A stretch of DNA of 64,000 nucleotides from Paenibacillus radicis (ex Xue et al. 2023) (GCF_024722015.1 NZ_JANQBD010000011.1:62001-126000); one strand, 5' to 3'; positions 1 to 8,852 are shown, counted from the stretch's first letter. The notes: generated by a model from the sequence alone, not told the origin. Program-made: numbers and translations.

Positions 1-171
1 TAACTGACGTCCGATATTCCGCGGGTAAAACAAGAAAACCCGCCAAGCCTGATGGCTGCGGGGTACGAGGGAATAATCGGGGGCGTATGCATCTCGGTCC
101 GTATAGTCCGACACAGGGAAGATGACAGCTTTGGTGCCATCCCATACGGTTGATCAGTCCAGTACTTGTAT

Positions 172-668
172 TTATCGACGTAATTTAGCGATGTCTCTCC
201 TTGGCGGGCTCCCGAAAAAGCGGCTGTAGTCTCTGTTAAATTGAGAGGTGCTCACATACCCCACTAGCAGGCATGCAGAGGTCGCATCCATTGAACTGGA
301 GACCATCAGACGTCTCGCTTCATGAAGGCCAGCGCTTTTTGGTATTGTAGCGGGCTCATCGAAGTGACGGACTTAAAATGCTCGCGAAACGAGGACTCGC
401 TCATGTGTACCAGCTCGGCCAAGTCTGCAACCTTCATCTGCTGGGAGAAGTTGTCGCATAGCCAAGCAATCGCCTTCGCAACTCGCTGCACGCTGGAATC
501 CGCAAAACCCATTTCAGCGACGTGAACGCCGATGGGGCTGCGCAGGACTCGTATCAAAATCTCATCCATCACGAGTGGGGCAAGCAATTCAGCATCGCCG
601 GGATTCAGCAGACAATCCATCAGCCTCTTTACCGCGCCCATAATGCCCAAATCGGCGCTCGGGTAGAC
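172..668 (-). pseudogene. AraC-type regulator remnant (AraC_N + HTH), frameshifted and 5'-truncated
   Basis: The minus strand encodes the last third of an AraC_N-type (PF06719-like) transcription regulator: a [16 protein letters not shown] segment, the end of the AraC_N domain, then a helix-turn-helix (VADLAELVHMSESSFREHFK). The open frame stops at 306, but a shift of frame near 327-331 (one base missing by comparison with the usual QKALRLxEARRLM pattern) restores the second HTH half, with LHEARRLMVSS, GYVSTSQFNRDYSRFFG and an end at 172. The N-terminal half is absent: at about 665 the reading switches into an argC fragment. The gene is therefore broken twice and is most likely dead. The family call is firm; the target it once controlled cannot be seen. 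Confidence 0.75.
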
Positions 669-837
669 AAAGAAAAACGATGTCCGCATCATTCAGAAAT
701 CTACTCCGTTCTTCAGGATTTTTTCTTTTGTGGGAGTCGATCTTGAGAACTTCAATGTCTGATCGTTTTGACAGATACTCAAATATCTTTAAACCTGTAG
801 TACCTTCCTGTCCATCAACATATACTTTATATTTCAT
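665..837 (-). pseudogene. argC: 5' fragment of argC (N-acetyl-gamma-glutamyl-phosphate reductase, type 2)
   Basis: An ATG at 835-837 with a strong GGAGGGAG ribosome site at 841-848 starts a protein reading [20 protein letters not shown], followed by [14 protein letters not shown] and DIVFLCLP. This is the typical N-terminus (first ~57 residues of ~310) of the type 2 ArgC family, which reduces N-acetyl-glutamyl phosphate in arginine synthesis, and GxEGTTG is its NADP-binding loop. Right after FLCLP the homology ends and the DNA continues as the middle of an AraC regulator in another frame. The catalytic cysteine region and the rest are missing, so this is a deletion remnant. An apparent longer frame upstream of the ATG runs through an AT-rich palindrome and is not a credible N-terminus. 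Confidence 0.8.
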
Positions 838-849
838 AATCTCCCTCCA

Positions 850-895
850 AAACATAGAATATAAATACATTATAATGTATATATATTCTATGTTT
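850..895. promoter_or_regulatory. 46-bp near-perfect palindrome upstream of the argC fragment
   Basis: The 46 bases read the same on both strands except for one mismatched pair (positions 864/881). Outer arms AAACATAGAATATA flank a 16-base perfect inner palindrome, ATACATTATAATGTAT. The centre contains TATAAT, usable as a -10 box on either strand. It lies directly before the argC ribosome site on the minus strand and about 130 bases before the membrane-protein gene on the plus strand. It could be an operator, a divergent promoter or a cruciform-forming site. AT-rich, with no T-tract, so a terminator is less likely. Confidence 0.6.
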
Positions 896-1023
896 TTGAA
901 TTTCCATCCATCCTTATTTGCAATTACATAAATGTTTTCATGAAAGATAAACGGATCATCCTTGTATTGAGGATTTGACAACATTTTAGGGAGATAGTAG
1001 ACAAACATATAAGGGGTCACGTC

Positions 1024-1275
1024 GTGAAAGAGAAAAAGCCACTCATTTTCTGGTTTATTCCGCTAATGATTTTAGGGTTGGGAGCGCTTCCAAGCGTTAG
1101 AGAAAGCTTTTGGTGGGAAGCGCTTGGGGCACTCCTATTTGTGATTTTCATCGTTATTTACGGTTGGTCTTGGCTTGATGCGGTTCAGGAACAACGTAAA
1201 TTATTTAAAGAAGCTGAGCAGGCAACGATTCAAGAAAACAGCACAAATACTGGGCCTTACCGTAAGTCATCTTAG
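1024..1275 (+). CDS. small two-span membrane protein, unknown function
   Basis: An 83-residue frame begins at GTG (1024) after an AAGGGG ribosome site. It has a short basic start (KEKK), a hydrophobic segment at residues 7-22 ([17 protein letters not shown]), a second at about 31-50 ([20 protein letters not shown]) and a charged tail of about 30 residues. Two membrane spans with both ends probably in the cytoplasm are predicted by eye. No family is recognised. It stands alone between the argC remnant and a convergent isomerase gene. The good ribosome site and clear hydrophobic pattern support a real gene; function unknown. Confidence 0.55.
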   Translation: MKEKKPLIFWFIPLMILGLGALPSVRESFWWEALGALLFVIFIVIYGWSWLDAVQEQRKLFKEAEQATIQENSTNTGPYRKSS

Positions 1276-1406
1276 ATGGCTAGGGAATAACTCCTTATTC
1301 TCATTCTACAGAAAACAGGCCAAACCTACACCTATTTACTCACCAAAAAAAGCCGTGAGCTGCCCTTCCAAAGGGGCTCTGTCGCCGCCAATCACGAAAT
1401 TGCCAA

Positions 1407-2186
1407 CTAATTCACCGAGCTTGCGCAGCGTAATGCTTCCAGCCTTTTTGCTCGCTCATACGCTTTATGTAAAAACTCTTTAGCCGTTAAATCCTCATAA
1501 TCCCAATTCATAGCCTCTATTGCAGTCGCACCTGAATAATTCGTTTGCGCAATTTTTTTCATGGTTGTAGACCAATCAATCGTGCCGTCAAAGGGTAACC
1601 CGTGTTGGGCACGACTTCCGTTATTATCATGTAAATGGAGTGCCATCACCCGGGAACCGTACATAGATAATAAATCAACGCCTGGATAGTAGCGGTAGTG
1701 ATGTCCGCAGTCATAACAGAATCCGATACGCAGGGAATCCACTTGCTCCAGCACATAGGCCAAATTGGTAAGATTCCGTAAATTCTCCAGTGCAACATTG
1801 ACACCAAGCTGTTCAGCTTTTTCAGTGATTCTCTTGATTCTATCCAGTCCCAATGCATTATATGGATTGTCTTCTTTGGGCAGGTGCACCACCATTGTTG
1901 GAATCTCAAATTCGGCGCAATCTGCAACACATTGCAAATAACAATCGGTTAAGGCTTCACCGTCCAGATTGTCAAGCCAGAGGCTGTGTTGGTTTTTGAC
2001 AGGCGCGTGGATATTTTCTATAAAAAGACCCGCTTCTCGCGCAATTTGTGGCCCATTGCTGTAATCGTTCCGATTAAAGTCTTCACTCCACCATAATAAA
2101 ACGCCATCAAATCCGGCCTCTTTTATTAACTGATAGCGTTCCTTAATCGGCAATTCATAGCCAAACCAATCATAAATGGTAATCAT
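1407..2186 (-). CDS. sugar phosphate isomerase/epimerase (AP endonuclease 2-like TIM barrel)
   Basis: This 259-residue cytoplasmic protein has the pattern of the xylose-isomerase-like TIM-barrel family (PF01261). Metal-ligand-type segments are visible: VVHLPK at about residue 100, VALENL near 131, GFCYDCGHHYRYYP near 155-168 and VMALHLHDNNG near 180-191. The C-terminal ATAIEAMNWDYE supplies the last strand acid. Such enzymes isomerise or epimerise sugars or cyclitols using a divalent metal. The start ATG follows AGGAAGCGG. It is a single gene with an upstream -10-like TATAAT at 2340-2345. The substrate cannot be read from sequence, and no sugar genes adjoin it. Confidence 0.8.
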   Translation of the reverse strand: MITIYDWFGYELPIKERYQLIKEAGFDGVLLWWSEDFNRNDYSNGPQIAREAGLFIENIHAPVKNQHSLWLDNLDGEALTDCYLQCVADCAEFEIPTMVVHLPKEDNPYNALGLDRIKRITEKAEQLGVNVALENLRNLTNLAYVLEQVDSLRIGFCYDCGHHYRYYPGVDLLSMYGSRVMALHLHDNNGSRAQHGLPFDGTIDWSTTMKKIAQTNYSGATAIEAMNWDYEDLTAKEFLHKAYERAKRLEALRCASSVN

Positions 2187-2657
2187 AAGCCGCTTCCTTT
2201 CTTGTTTACATCATTGCCGTCCTCGTGTCAAAAACAACAGCTGCCGCGGTCAAATTGCTTGCTGATTATTTATTACTGGTAAATTCATAATAAATAATCC
2301 TCCTCGGTTCCCAATAATTGGTCCTTGTGAAGCTATGTTATTATACTATTTATTAATTGGCAAACCTTAAAAACACACGTTATCTTTCTGGATAGAAACA
2401 TATATTCGCCCTACGATGCCTGATTATGGGGTTTTCAGAAAATGAGATCTTTGTTTATCTTTATATATCTCACTTTTTTGAAGTGAGAGTCTATCAAATA
2501 GATACTCCTCAGAAGGGTTGACCTCAACTGCCCCTTAACGGAGTTGACATCATTCGCACTAAACTACCCGTTCAATGAATAACTGATCATTTTGAGAAGA
2601 TTCCTCCATTGCGCAACCATTGTCGCCTTCGTTGCGTCCATTAACTTAGAATGATTA
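2187..2657. other. intergenic region between divergent genes
   Basis: No gene is seen here. On the minus strand a TATAAT -10 box (2340-2345) preceded by a weak -35 could drive the isomerase gene. A small hairpin, CTCACTT/AAGTGAG, lies at about 2469-2487. Two TTGAC motifs (near 2518 and 2543) lie upstream of the plus-strand stalk-domain gene, but no convincing -10 follows either at the right distance. Confidence 0.35.
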
Positions 2658-2684
2658 ATGCTGAGTGATGGAGTGTGTGCTGCC

Positions 2685-3512
2685 TTGAAAAAAGTTCCTT
2701 TAACGCTTGCTCTAAGCGCCGGACTGCTAGTGACCGGTATGACGACTGTTTTTGCGGCCGAAGCCGTGAAAGCAGTACTGTTTCCCATTCAAGTAGTAAT
2801 TAATCAAAAAGCTCAGGCACTTCCTACGGAAAGCCCGATCCTGAACTACAACAATCAAACGTATGTCCCCCTCCGTTTTTTCTCTGAACAGCTTGGCCAC
2901 CAGATCGATTACAAGCAAGGCCCTACAAACGAGCAAAGCAGCGTCTCGCTAAGTTCTCCCTACAGCGGTTCGACAGAACAAGGATGGCACTTGACCTTCT
3001 TGATGCAGCCTGGCAATCATCGAGATGCCCCACTTTCCCTAATGCTGAACATGGCAGAAGTAAATCCAGAGGAAAATAAACCTTTGGAGGACCGCACATA
3101 TCAATTTCAAGCTTCGATTTATAACGTTAGTAAACAGGATATTGTGCTGATGAACGGGTTCAAGATCGATTTGGAAATCGTAAGAGCAGACGAGGATGGA
3201 ATCAGCAAGATCGTATGGGAAGGGTCCATCGAACATACCCCTTTGAAGGATGGCCCGGTACATATCAAAGGGCTACCGATTCCAGCAGCGAATAACGATA
3301 TGTTTTGGGGCGTTCAGTCGCCGGCCTGGAACTGGGATGGTAAAGATCTTAACGGTGTTCCGCTCAAACCGGGATTTTATTATTTAAGACAAAAGGAAGG
3401 CGCTCATCTACAATATGGGATCATTAACGGATCATCCGAGATCCTCACGCATAACTTCAATCGCAGCATGGCTAATGGATTGGTTGGTTTTAGCATTCGT
3501 AATCTTCCTTAA
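2685..3512 (+). CDS. secreted stalk-domain protein with BsuPI-like C-terminal domain
   Basis: The open frame extends up to an ATG at 2658. A TTG at 2685 preceded by GGAG is preferred because it gives a standard signal peptide (LKKVPLTLALSAGLLVTG, cleaved near VFAAEA). After the signal comes a copper-amine-oxidase-N-like 'stalk' unit (IQVVINQKAQAL, then YVPLRFFSEQLGHQIDY). A beta-rich domain follows that resembles intracellular proteinase inhibitor BsuPI: YQFQASIYNVSKQDIVL, then WNWDGKDLNGVPLKPGFYYL. About 275 residues, predicted exported. Stalk domains in Paenibacillus usually sit in cell-surface proteins; a precise role is not known. The plus-strand gene ends ahead of a shared terminator. 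Confidence 0.7.
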   Translation: MKKVPLTLALSAGLLVTGMTTVFAAEAVKAVLFPIQVVINQKAQALPTESPILNYNNQTYVPLRFFSEQLGHQIDYKQGPTNEQSSVSLSSPYSGSTEQGWHLTFLMQPGNHRDAPLSLMLNMAEVNPEENKPLEDRTYQFQASIYNVSKQDIVLMNGFKIDLEIVRADEDGISKIVWEGSIEHTPLKDGPVHIKGLPIPAANNDMFWGVQSPAWNWDGKDLNGVPLKPGFYYLRQKEGAHLQYGIINGSSEILTHNFNRSMANGLVGFSIRNLP

Positions 3513-3687
3513 ACGCAGATAGGCTGCAGAGCAATGAAGATGACCGGCAGCCTTATATCCTTCCCGGGGGTTTCGGACATACATGTAAATCGACCAGATT
3601 GCGTCCCCACTAGGAATGGATACTCGACCAGTATTTTGGAACGTCTCTTTCGCTGCTGTCATCTCTTTTGACTATCAAACCACTGGA

Positions 3688-3716
3688 AAGAGCCTCCCTA
3701 GTCTCGGGAGGCTCTT
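3688..3716. terminator. bidirectional intrinsic terminator
   Basis: A perfect 11-bp stem (AAGAGCCTCCC / GGGAGGCTCTT) with a short loop lies between the convergent stalk-domain genes ending at 3512 and 3785. The T/A-rich flanks suit termination from both sides. Confidence 0.7.
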
Positions 3717-3784
3717 AAAATATTTTAGTCATGTGTGATAATCAACAGCCTGACGCAGCTCCTGCATAAGCTGCTGAGCAGAGA

Positions 3785-5629
3785 TTAACGCGCGGCGTTC
3801 AACGTATCAATAACCGCCGTCCAGTGTTCGGGCTCCCACTGCACCTGCGCCCCCAGTGTTTCGCTGACGAGTCGAAGCGGCACGTAGGTGGACCCATCCT
3901 CTGAGATGAATGGAGCATCCGCCAGCATTGCTAATTCCCCATTGATGACCGCTCGCGCCGTTCCTATGTAAAGCTCAATCGTGGTTGACCCAAGGACAAT
4001 CTTCACCGTACCGAGATAATCGGGTTTCGAGCTTTCTCCCTTCCAATTCATTACACCGCTTGGCGGAGGTGACCATTTCACGGTAGCCCCCATGGCTTCT
4101 AACACACCCCGTAGGGGTATGAACGTCGATCCGTCCACCAGCTTTGCCTTCGGATTCACGTCCACGTATTTCCCGTTCAAGCGAATGCCAATGTCGTTCT
4201 CATCGAACGCCTTGGGTGGTGCATCGTTTACGACTTTCACCACAATTTGGCGCTCCATAGGAGGGGTTCCCGTCGTATAAACCAACGGCTTTAGTTCGTA
4301 GACTTTCACCGCACGCTCGTCGCTTACCACCCATTGAACGGATTGTCTTACCGGGTTGTAATGAATCTCTACGCCGATGCCCAACCGAATCCCCGACATC
4401 TCTTCCGTCCTAAGGACCTTGCCTTGGCCGTTGACGAGGGCCATGTAGGTCGTGATGTAGCTGCTATTGCTACCGAATCCTGTATCCTTCTGTTTCTCCC
4501 AGAGTACCAGGTACTTGTCACCACCAAGGCTCAGCAGCTTCGAGTGTGCGGCATTCTCCTCTTTCATATCGGTATAATCTGTAATCCAGATCGGTTCGTT
4601 ATGCTGATCCAGCGACCGGCTGACTGTCTGCAGATAAATATTCCTCGATTCATTCTGGCGCTCCGATGCAGGATCGATCCTATCCGTCATCTCCGATGCT
4701 CCTGCAAACAAGTACTGCTCCCCTGTCGAGACCACGCCCCCCAATTGGGCGTACGTGTATTGATAGACCTTCCCCTGCTTGAACTTGAACGGAATGTACC
4801 AGTTCTGTAGTCTCTGCCCCTTCAACGACCGCTTCGAATACGTGAACCCTCTCGGTGAGGCATCGGCTTGATCAACAAAAAGCAGATCCTGACCGTCATA
4901 AAGCACCGCCTGGTCAAAGGAATGTCCGGCCGATGCTGAGAATCTTCCATTGGCATCGAAGACTCTCTTCATCGTATCGGTCGAAGCGGCAAACCCAAAA
5001 GACGCCTGATGATTTAATCCATCCACGGATGATTTGAACATCAACCTGCCGAAATACGCGGTTATCGTTTGATCACTGATGACCAGCTTGCAATTTCCAT
5101 TCGCAAAAGGCGTTTTTACCCCCCAATATTTATCGCTCCAGAATGTATCCGGATCGTCACCGGATATGCGTAACTCGCTGACCTTCTCACCCGTTGAACG
5201 ATACTTAGCGAGGAGAATGGCGGTCTCTTTCTCTTGATTTTCTTCGAGCTCTTGTCCAAACAGAATGTAATAATTGCCTTCCCTATCCTTCGCATAGCTG
5301 CCGAAGAGCGGGAGCTCCCGGCGGATGGTCAAATGCTTACTGACACCATAATCCGAATCTAATTCATAAATATGGATTGGCCCTTTCTCTTCGGCGACCC
5401 CCACGCTAGTCGTACCATCTGCGTTCACCTGCATCACCAAGGGTGACATCACACTATTCCATCCGTTCAGATAAGCGGCGGTATTATCGATGACGTTCTT
5501 CACCGGATGCTCCGCGGGAATTCGCTGAATACTTAAAGGGGGGGCAGACTCCCCGCTGGCTGCTGCGGCTGCCGTACTCATCAGAGAAGACAGTAGGATG
5601 ACTATGATGATTGATAATTTAAGCTTCAT
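3785..5629 (-). CDS. secreted protein with two C-terminal stalk (copper amine oxidase N-like) units
   Basis: The start is placed at the ATG at 5629, after GAGGAG, giving a signal peptide MKLKLSIIIVILLSSLMSTA and a 614-residue product; the open frame runs 13 codons further without a ribosome site. The large middle part is beta-rich with repeated short strands and YxxD-type turns, like a beta-propeller, and is not matched to a named family. The end carries two stalk half-units: IGIRLNGKYVDVNPKAKLVDG with STFIPLRGVLEAMGATVKW, and a second with STYVPLRLVSETLGAQVQWE. These are typical of Paenibacillus cell-surface proteins. A single gene, probably an exported structural or binding protein; function unknown. 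Confidence 0.75.
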   Translation of the reverse strand: MKLKLSIIIVILLSSLMSTAAAAASGESAPPLSIQRIPAEHPVKNVIDNTAAYLNGWNSVMSPLVMQVNADGTTSVGVAEEKGPIHIYELDSDYGVSKHLTIRRELPLFGSYAKDREGNYYILFGQELEENQEKETAILLAKYRSTGEKVSELRISGDDPDTFWSDKYWGVKTPFANGNCKLVISDQTITAYFGRLMFKSSVDGLNHQASFGFAASTDTMKRVFDANGRFSASAGHSFDQAVLYDGQDLLFVDQADASPRGFTYSKRSLKGQRLQNWYIPFKFKQGKVYQYTYAQLGGVVSTGEQYLFAGASEMTDRIDPASERQNESRNIYLQTVSRSLDQHNEPIWITDYTDMKEENAAHSKLLSLGGDKYLVLWEKQKDTGFGSNSSYITTYMALVNGQGKVLRTEEMSGIRLGIGVEIHYNPVRQSVQWVVSDERAVKVYELKPLVYTTGTPPMERQIVVKVVNDAPPKAFDENDIGIRLNGKYVDVNPKAKLVDGSTFIPLRGVLEAMGATVKWSPPPSGVMNWKGESSKPDYLGTVKIVLGSTTIELYIGTARAVINGELAMLADAPFISEDGSTYVPLRLVSETLGAQVQWEPEHWTAVIDTLNAAR

Positions 5630-5996
5630 ACTTTCTCCTCTTCCATATTCCTCTAATATTAGGGGCATTTTTTTATCTTTCTATATTATACCATTCACTA
5701 TTAAAATTGAAGCTGTACTTACTAGTCTTTTAGAGCCTTGATTGACTTTGACCCCCCCCAGGCTTCCACTTTACTTGGCGCACCCTGTTGACCCTTGGAT
5801 AAACTGCGACACGCCTTTGCAAACATCTATGAAAGCAATCTCTGTACCGGGCAAGCTGATAAATAAGAATGACAAAAATAGGTATACTTTAAATATATCC
5901 CTTTTTTATTATTGGTTTTTTCAAAATATAGTTCTTCTTTACAGGCTCAACCCCAAAATCAGTACTTGACCCTCTCCATGACCATTAGCCCTCGCA

Positions 5997-6133
5997 AAAT
6001 CCTGCAAAACTGCAGTTATTTTCCTACCGGAATTGCTGTAGAGAGAACAAACCTGCAAAAGTACATCCATTTTCATGGATAACGCTCCGCTTCAGCTAAG
6101 AATGAAAAAATAAATGTACATTTGCAGGAATTC
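5997..6133 (-). repeat. dispersed ~137-bp intergenic repeat, copy 1
   Basis: Read on the minus strand, this segment aligns over its whole length (about 80% by eye) with 47483-47620 read on the plus strand. Both begin GAATTC, contain TTATTTTTTCATT, CATGAAAAT and TTTTTGCAGG blocks, and end with AAAATAACTGCA. The two ends of the element form an imperfect inverted repeat: CCTGCAAAACTGCAGTTATT at one end and CCTGCAAATGTACATTTATT at the other. It has no coding capacity and resembles a MITE- or REP-like element. The surrounding 5630-6342 region holds no gene. Confidence 0.75.
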
Positions 6134-6342
6134 AATAAGACTTCGGATATACACCGGCCAATGGCTGTATGAATGCAGGTTTTTGGGAGAAGACCATGGC
6201 TCCCAGTCGAATAAATTCGAATAAAGTCGTGTGTGCTGACATTACCGTTCTTTAGCTTTTATCCAGGGCTAGGCTGGACAAAGAGACGAAATCGAATGAC
6301 TTCTTCAAGCGCTGATTTCGGTATTAAGCCTCTTTGCGTAGT

Positions 6343-6948
6343 CTATTTCATACTGGATAAAAACGCCATACTCTCGTCAACCGACCTGTTAATATAATCA
6401 ATGATTTCACAGTTATTGTTGTTAAACAGTTCCAGCGTTTCATTCATGAGGACTTCATCAATTGAAAAGTCCTTTCGCATCCCATCAAGTAAGGCAGGTA
6501 AGTAGTCGCTGTTAAATCCGTCAATGTTCACGGTAGGCAGCACATGCTGATGAAGTTTCAGAGAATATTGTTTAATAATTCGTCCGTTTAATCTTTCGAA
6601 GTCACGATATGCAACTTGCGCTTTCTCCTTCAATTGCTCAGGAGATGCGAATTCCACGATTCTCAAATATAACTCCAACCAAACTACATCCGAAATTAAG
6701 TGACATAAATAACCGAGATAAAAGGGTTTATTCATAACATCCTTGTAAGTAACATAAAACCGCAAGTAGTTTATACGACTTTTTCCAGATGCGTCTATAT
6801 CCTTAAAATGTGTTACTCCTTTTGCAACTCCCATGAATCCATGTATATCAGGTGCAATCCCCCCGAGCATAAACTCATTCCGGTTATCAATGCCTAACTT
6901 GTCACTTAATAGAGATGAAATACAATAGTGCATAATTCTTGAACCCAT
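6343..6948 (-). CDS. zinc-dependent phospholipase C-like protein
   Basis: This 201-residue cytoplasmic protein has the motif order of the PF00882-like zinc phospholipase C/nuclease fold. MGSRIMHYCISS is at the start, then FMLGGIAPDIHGF (residues 27-39), THFKD near 46, and FYLGYLCHLISDVVWLELY near 76-94. The HxxxD pattern in GYLCHLISD supplies metal ligands in that family. There is no signal peptide. The start ATG follows GAAGGGGG. Related small proteins are common in Bacillales and remain functionally uncharacterised, so the enzymatic role is family inference only. Single gene with no operon partner. Confidence 0.65.
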   Translation of the reverse strand: MGSRIMHYCISSLLSDKLGIDNRNEFMLGGIAPDIHGFMGVAKGVTHFKDIDASGKSRINYLRFYVTYKDVMNKPFYLGYLCHLISDVVWLELYLRIVEFASPEQLKEKAQVAYRDFERLNGRIIKQYSLKLHQHVLPTVNIDGFNSDYLPALLDGMRKDFSIDEVLMNETLELFNNNNCEIIDYINRSVDESMAFLSSMK

Positions 6949-7491
6949 CTGTATGCCCCCTTCTTAAGCGATAGATAGCAATATTCACATGCCACTTATA
7001 TTCGGATAAACATGGATATATTTCAATAATCACAAACTAACATGCCAATGACAAAAGGATAACAAATATAATACAGTATCCTGCTTCATAATCAGGAGTC
7101 CCTTTAATTCGTTCCATTAAACTGCCGTTAGGTGAACAAAGACTGTCATTCGTGCCGGTAGCCTGCGTCATCTTGATGTTTATTGAGCTAAAGTGTCATT
7201 CGCCTGGCCCCTACTTCCGTACAATATGTTTTTACTATTATTTTGATCGAATGGTATAAGCAACACCGCTGTATAAACGTGGCCATGTATCGCACCGGCT
7301 TTTGCAGATTGGTAAGAAAAATCGCAAAAACGCAAAAAAGCCCGCTATTTGCACGGACTTAATTCGGATTATGTTCTTGTCTTCGACATGTCTTTTAGCA
7401 TCCTTATTCCATAATATTTGGCATGGCCCATTCACTCCCACATGCGCCCAGCGACGAAATATGTTTTAATAGATAAAAGGAGTGTGATTCA
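6949..7491. other. intergenic region, nothing identified
   Basis: The 543 bases between divergent genes contain no supported gene or strong hairpin. Short frames here lack ribosome sites and family signals. The upstream part is AT-rich and may hold promoters for both flanking genes. Confidence 0.4.
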
Positions 7492-7896
7492 ATGGACATC
7501 AAATCGTTTCTATATCCCAAGAACGAGGTCTCTTACCTCATGACATCCTCTAATATGAAAGAAGCCATGGATAAATTGGAGGCAAGCCACTATACGGCCA
7601 TTCCGATCTTGGACGAAAATGGCTTATATTTTGGAACGCTATCCGAGGGAGATTTGTTATGGAAGCTGAAAGCCACACCCGGCCTCGGCTTTGACGCGAT
7701 GCACGAAATTCCTGTCGTCTCCATCAAAAAACGGATGAAAGTCGAATGCGTCGAGATCAACGCCGATTTGGACGATATGCTGGCGCTGGCGGCTGATCAG
7801 AACTTCGTTCCGGTCGTAGACGCTGATCGCGTCTTCCTGGGTATTATTCGCCGCAAAGATATAATCGAATACTATACCCGTAATATTTCTGATTAG
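7492..7896 (+). CDS. CBS-domain pair protein
   Basis: The 134-residue protein consists of two CBS motifs. The first (residues 10-58) includes HYTAIPILDENGLYFGTLSEGDLL and the second (about 75-130) includes QNFVPVVDADRVFLGIIRRKDII. CBS pairs bind adenine nucleotides or related ligands and often act as energy or redox sensors. The start ATG follows AAAGGAG. It stands alone and ends in a hairpin terminator. No effector domain is present, so it would act by contacting another protein; the partner is unknown. Confidence 0.85.
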   Translation: MDIKSFLYPKNEVSYLMTSSNMKEAMDKLEASHYTAIPILDENGLYFGTLSEGDLLWKLKATPGLGFDAMHEIPVVSIKKRMKVECVEINADLDDMLALAADQNFVPVVDADRVFLGIIRRKDIIEYYTRNISD

Positions 7897-7924
7897 TTGG
7901 AAAGACCTGATCTTGCGGATGATG

Positions 7925-7949
7925 AAGGCTGCTGCTCGTCGGCAGCCTT
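7925..7949. terminator. intrinsic terminator between convergent genes
   Basis: The stem AAGGCTGC / GCAGCCTT with a 9-base loop is followed by a T-rich stretch. It lies just after the CBS gene and before the end of the convergent YdeI-like gene. Confidence 0.65.
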
Positions 7950-7974
7950 ATCTCTGTTCTTATAGTCTCCTTTA

Positions 7975-8568
7975 CTAATCATTTAATCCCTTTCCATTGA
8001 AAATTTGCTGCATATATTTTTCAACCCTTGACTCTCGAGTTTTGGATTGTTTGGGTTCAGAAAAATAAAGAAGGTATGCTCTTTGCCGTCCCGGCGTCAA
8101 AGCTTCAAAAGCAGTTTTCAAAGCCGGGATTTCATCTAATTTAGTTTGAAATTCTTCAGGAATTATGTATTCTGTATTCTTTTTAAAATTCACTTCCAAA
8201 CCGGATTTTTCAACCTCAATAGCTTCATAAATATAGGCTTTCAAGATGGTTTCCATCTCAACTATTTCTCGAACATTGGTGAACCGAATCTGGCGTGCCG
8301 CCTGTACATTCTCCGTTTGTTGGATTAGGATACCATGGGCATCTTTTAACAAGGCACCTTTGTGAAACAGAAGCGCACAGTAATCTTTAAATCCATGTAT
8401 TAAAACTATGTTTTTATTCTGAAAAGTGTAACAAGGATGCATCCACTTAAATTCTTCGGTCAGCTCACAGTCAAGAACGATTTTTCTCAACTTCTCATAT
8501 TCTTCCTTCCACTTTTTAGCCTTACTTAAAAATCCATCAACCTTAGGATTCATACTGCTATTTGTCAT
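7975..8568 (-). CDS. YdeI/OmpD-associated family protein (DUF1801-like)
   Basis: The start is set at the ATG at 8568, with AGAGGGG eight bases before it, rather than 13 codons upstream. The 197-residue protein has an N-terminal DUF1801-like fold (FKWMHPCYTFQNKNIVLIHG, ALLFHKGALLKD) and a C-terminal YdeI part with the typical FEALTPGRQRAYLLYFSEPK and TRESRVEKYMQQIFNGKGLND. Proteins of this family are small, cytoplasmic and of unclear biochemical role; B. subtilis YdeI is the model. A single gene, convergent with the CBS gene. Confidence 0.85.
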   Translation of the reverse strand: MTNSSMNPKVDGFLSKAKKWKEEYEKLRKIVLDCELTEEFKWMHPCYTFQNKNIVLIHGFKDYCALLFHKGALLKDAHGILIQQTENVQAARQIRFTNVREIVEMETILKAYIYEAIEVEKSGLEVNFKKNTEYIIPEEFQTKLDEIPALKTAFEALTPGRQRAYLLYFSEPKQSKTRESRVEKYMQQIFNGKGLND

Positions 8569-8635
8569 CAAAGAGCACCCCTCTTCATCATAATATAGTG
8601 TTTTCAAAATAACAGTTCGTTTTTCAAAATCTACT

Positions 8636-8722
8636 TCATTTCTTAGTTAGCTTGCCCCCATTTGCGCCCGATCCATGCTGGTAGACACGGGCTATGGTCG
8701 TGTTGTCGATCATGACTTGACT
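8636..8722 (-). pseudogene. IS5-like transposase C-terminal remnant
   Basis: A minus-strand frame of about 28 codons reads SQVMIDNTTIARVYQHGSGA, then NGGKLTKK and a stop. The MIDxTTxRxxQHxxGAxxG pattern is the DDE-domain segment around the second strand of IS5-family transposases. Nothing else of the transposase or its ends remains. A small footprint of a lost insertion sequence between the YdeI-like and MerR genes. Confidence 0.5.
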
Positions 8723-8852
8723 CCCCATAGTAGGAATGCAATCTCCTCTGCGTCTTATAGGTTCAATTGTACGGCTTTTTTATGGATTGTACAGTTTGCG
8801 TACAGATTCTAGTCGATTCAAATTTTTTCCTTCAACAGACTAAATTTTTTTG

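Noticed and set aside
1..171. Open minus-strand frame of ~50 codons running off the window start
   Set aside because: No start, ribosome site or family recognised; a stop separates it from the AraC remnant. Could be the end or middle of another gene but cannot be supported.
975..1003. TTGACA at 975-980 as promoter of the small membrane protein
   Set aside because: No acceptable -10 at 16-18 bases, so not listed as a promoter.
589..1020. Long frame joined to the argC fragment
   Set aside because: Its N-terminal part translates the AT-rich palindrome and upstream DNA without homology; the true argC start is at 837 with a strong ribosome site.
3432..3662. 76-codon minus-strand frame between stalk-domain genes
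   Set aside because: Partly overlaps the end of the plus-strand gene, lacks family similarity and has only a weak ribosome site.
7238..7441. 67-codon frame in the gap before the CBS gene
   Set aside because: No ribosome site, no domain pattern and unlike neighbouring codon use; judged chance.
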